NCBI GenBank assembly: GCA_001464385.1
Contig: LNFB01000354.1
Coordinates: forward strand, 1-43,421
Direction of reading: 5' to 3'
Length of the DNA: 43,421 bases
DNA from: Deltaproteobacteria bacterium Ga0077550
Lineage (GTDB): Bacteria > Myxococcota_A > Polyangia > Nannocystales > Nannocystaceae
Position 1 is the first letter of the stretch, and every line of letters begins with the position of its first letter. The position numbers were made by a program, and so were the translations under genes. A model generated the notes under the pieces. It made no database searches. It was not told the origin of the DNA and saw only the letters and a list, made by a program, of their open reading frames with translations. Below are positions 42,543-43,421 of this stretch, in pieces.

Positions 42543-43421
42543 TCAGAGCCGGGCCCGGCGCAGGCGCAGGGCGTTGCCGATCACCGAGACCGAGCTGAGA
42601 CTCATCGCGGCGCTCGCGAGCATCGGCGACAGCAGCCACCCGAACACGGGGAACAACAGGCCGGCGGCGACGGGGACGCCGAGCGCGTTGTACCCGAACG
42701 CGAACGCGAGGTTCTGGCGGATGTTCCGCATCGTCGCGCGGCTCAGCCGTCGCGCCCGCAGCAGCGCACGCAGATCGCCCTTCACCAGCGTGATGCCGGC
42801 GCTCTCGATCGCGACGTCGGTGCCGGTGCCCATCGCGACGCCGACGTCGGCGCGCGCGAGCGCGGGGCCGTCGTTGACGCCGTCACCCGCCATCGCGACC
42901 ACCCGGCCCTCGCGCTGCAGGGCCTCGATCACGCGGAGCTTGTCGTGGGGCAGCAGCTCGGCCTCGACGCGCGTGATCCCCAGGCGCCGCGCGACCGACT
43001 CGGCGCTCGTGCGGTGATCCCCGGTCAGCATCACGATCTCGAGCCCGTCGGCGCGCAGCTCGTCGAGCGCCGCCTTCGCGGTCGCCTTGATCGGATCGGC
43101 GACGGCCAACAGCCCCGCGAGGCGGCCGTCGACGGCCAGCCACATCACGCCGTCGCCCTCGCGGCGCAGCGTCTCGGCGCGATCGGCCAGCGGCGCCGTG
43201 TCGACGGTGGCGCGCGACATCCACCGCTGGTTGCCGAGCGCGACGCGTCGCCCCGCCACGTGCCCCTCGATGCCCTCGCCGGGCGTCGACGCGAAGCCTT
43301 CCACCGCGGCCGGGGCCACGTTGCGCTCCGCGGCGCCGTCGAGGATCGCGCGGGCCAGCGGGTGCTCGCTGCCGTTCTCGAGCGTGACGGCGAAGTGCAA
43401 CACCTCGCCCTCGGTGAAGCC
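42543..43421 (-). CDS. copA: Copper-type (P1B) P-type ATPase, C-terminal part (cut by window edge)
   Basis: The visible 292 residues continue beyond the window. They contain the nucleotide-binding HP motif NGSEHPLARAI, the P-domain LTGDHRTSAESVARRLGI, the hinge GDGVNDGPALARADVGVAMGTGTDVA, and two final transmembrane helices with NLAFAFGYNALGVPVAAGLLFP and MLASAAMSLSSVSVIGNALRLRR. YN and M-x2-S-S in the last helices are the metal-binding residues of Cu+ P1B-1 pumps. It exports Cu+ (or Ag+) from the cytoplasm. The N-terminal heavy-metal domains and the phosphorylated DKTGT lie outside the window. Confidence 0.9.
   Translation of the reverse strand, partial: GFTEGEVLHFAVTLENGSEHPLARAILDGAAERNVAPAAVEGFASTPGEGIEGHVAGRRVALGNQRWMSRATVDTAPLADRAETLRREGDGVMWLAVDGRLAGLLAVADPIKATAKAALDELRADGLEIVMLTGDHRTSAESVARRLGITRVEAELLPHDKLRVIEALQREGRVVAMAGDGVNDGPALARADVGVAMGTGTDVAIESAGITLVKGDLRALLRARRLSRATMRNIRQNLAFAFGYNALGVPVAAGLLFPVFGWLLSPMLASAAMSLSSVSVIGNALRLRRARL

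Overview
The window is very GC-rich (strong G/C third-position bias), gene-dense, and full of lipoproteins in which a short type II signal peptide is followed by a long Ser/Thr/Asp/Gly linker and then a folded domain. Eleven such lipoproteins (one cut by the window edge) lie in 43 kb. Together with a Ser/Thr protein kinase, an HDOD protein, a CRTAC1-like FG-GAP protein, an eight-cysteine-cluster protein and a spondin-domain lipoprotein, this points to a myxobacterium of the Nannocystaceae/Polyangiales type. That is an inference from gene content; there is no rRNA to confirm it.

Layout. 1-8.3 kb: cell-envelope and housekeeping genes: a cut lipoprotein, a serine carboxylesterase, a flippase-like membrane protein, a TPR lipoprotein with two degenerate retropepsin-like halves, a CAP-domain lipoprotein, a divergent FHA / Lcl_C-domain pair of membrane proteins and an HDOD protein. 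8.3-11.2 kb: class III aminotransferase and NCS1 nucleobase transporter, separated by three 27-bp hairpin repeats. 11.3-18.6 kb: thioesterase, HD hydrolase, two small secreted proteins, a three-gene set (PNGase F-like lipoprotein, Lcl_C lipoprotein, glyoxalase), a MocR regulator and a Cys-rich lipoprotein. 18.6-24.2 kb: large catalase, a sigma-factor remnant abutting a LysR gene head to head, and a sigma factor in one uninterrupted frame with a transmembrane segment and a DsbA-like thiol domain. 24.2-27.9 kb: an ATPase pair that looks foreign, preceded by an AT-rich leader with two copies of an inverted repeat. 28-33.4 kb: a calcium-type repeat lipoprotein, then the mmsA / zinc-ribbon / preT / preA operon. 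33.5-43.4 kb: DksA-like protein, FG-GAP lipoprotein, Ser/Thr kinase, LysR regulator, a large beta-propeller / c-type cytochrome lipoprotein with a clear terminator, a DUF434-type protein, a small membrane protein and the 3' part of a copper-type P-ATPase.

How the genes fit together. The clearest pathway is reductive pyrimidine (uracil/thymine) breakdown: NCS1 uptake, PreT/PreA reduction, then transamination and CoA-acylating semialdehyde dehydrogenation. The two middle hydrolases (dihydropyrimidinase and ureidopropionase) are not in the window, and the pathway genes lie in two blocks about 18 kb apart. 

The strongest candidates for something new are the sigma factor-TM-DsbA reading frame (22371-24149), the ATPase pair with its 50-bp palindrome over the start codon (24214-27932), the zinc-ribbon protein inside the pyrimidine operon (30572-30838) and the double retropepsin-like TPR lipoprotein (2354-3850).
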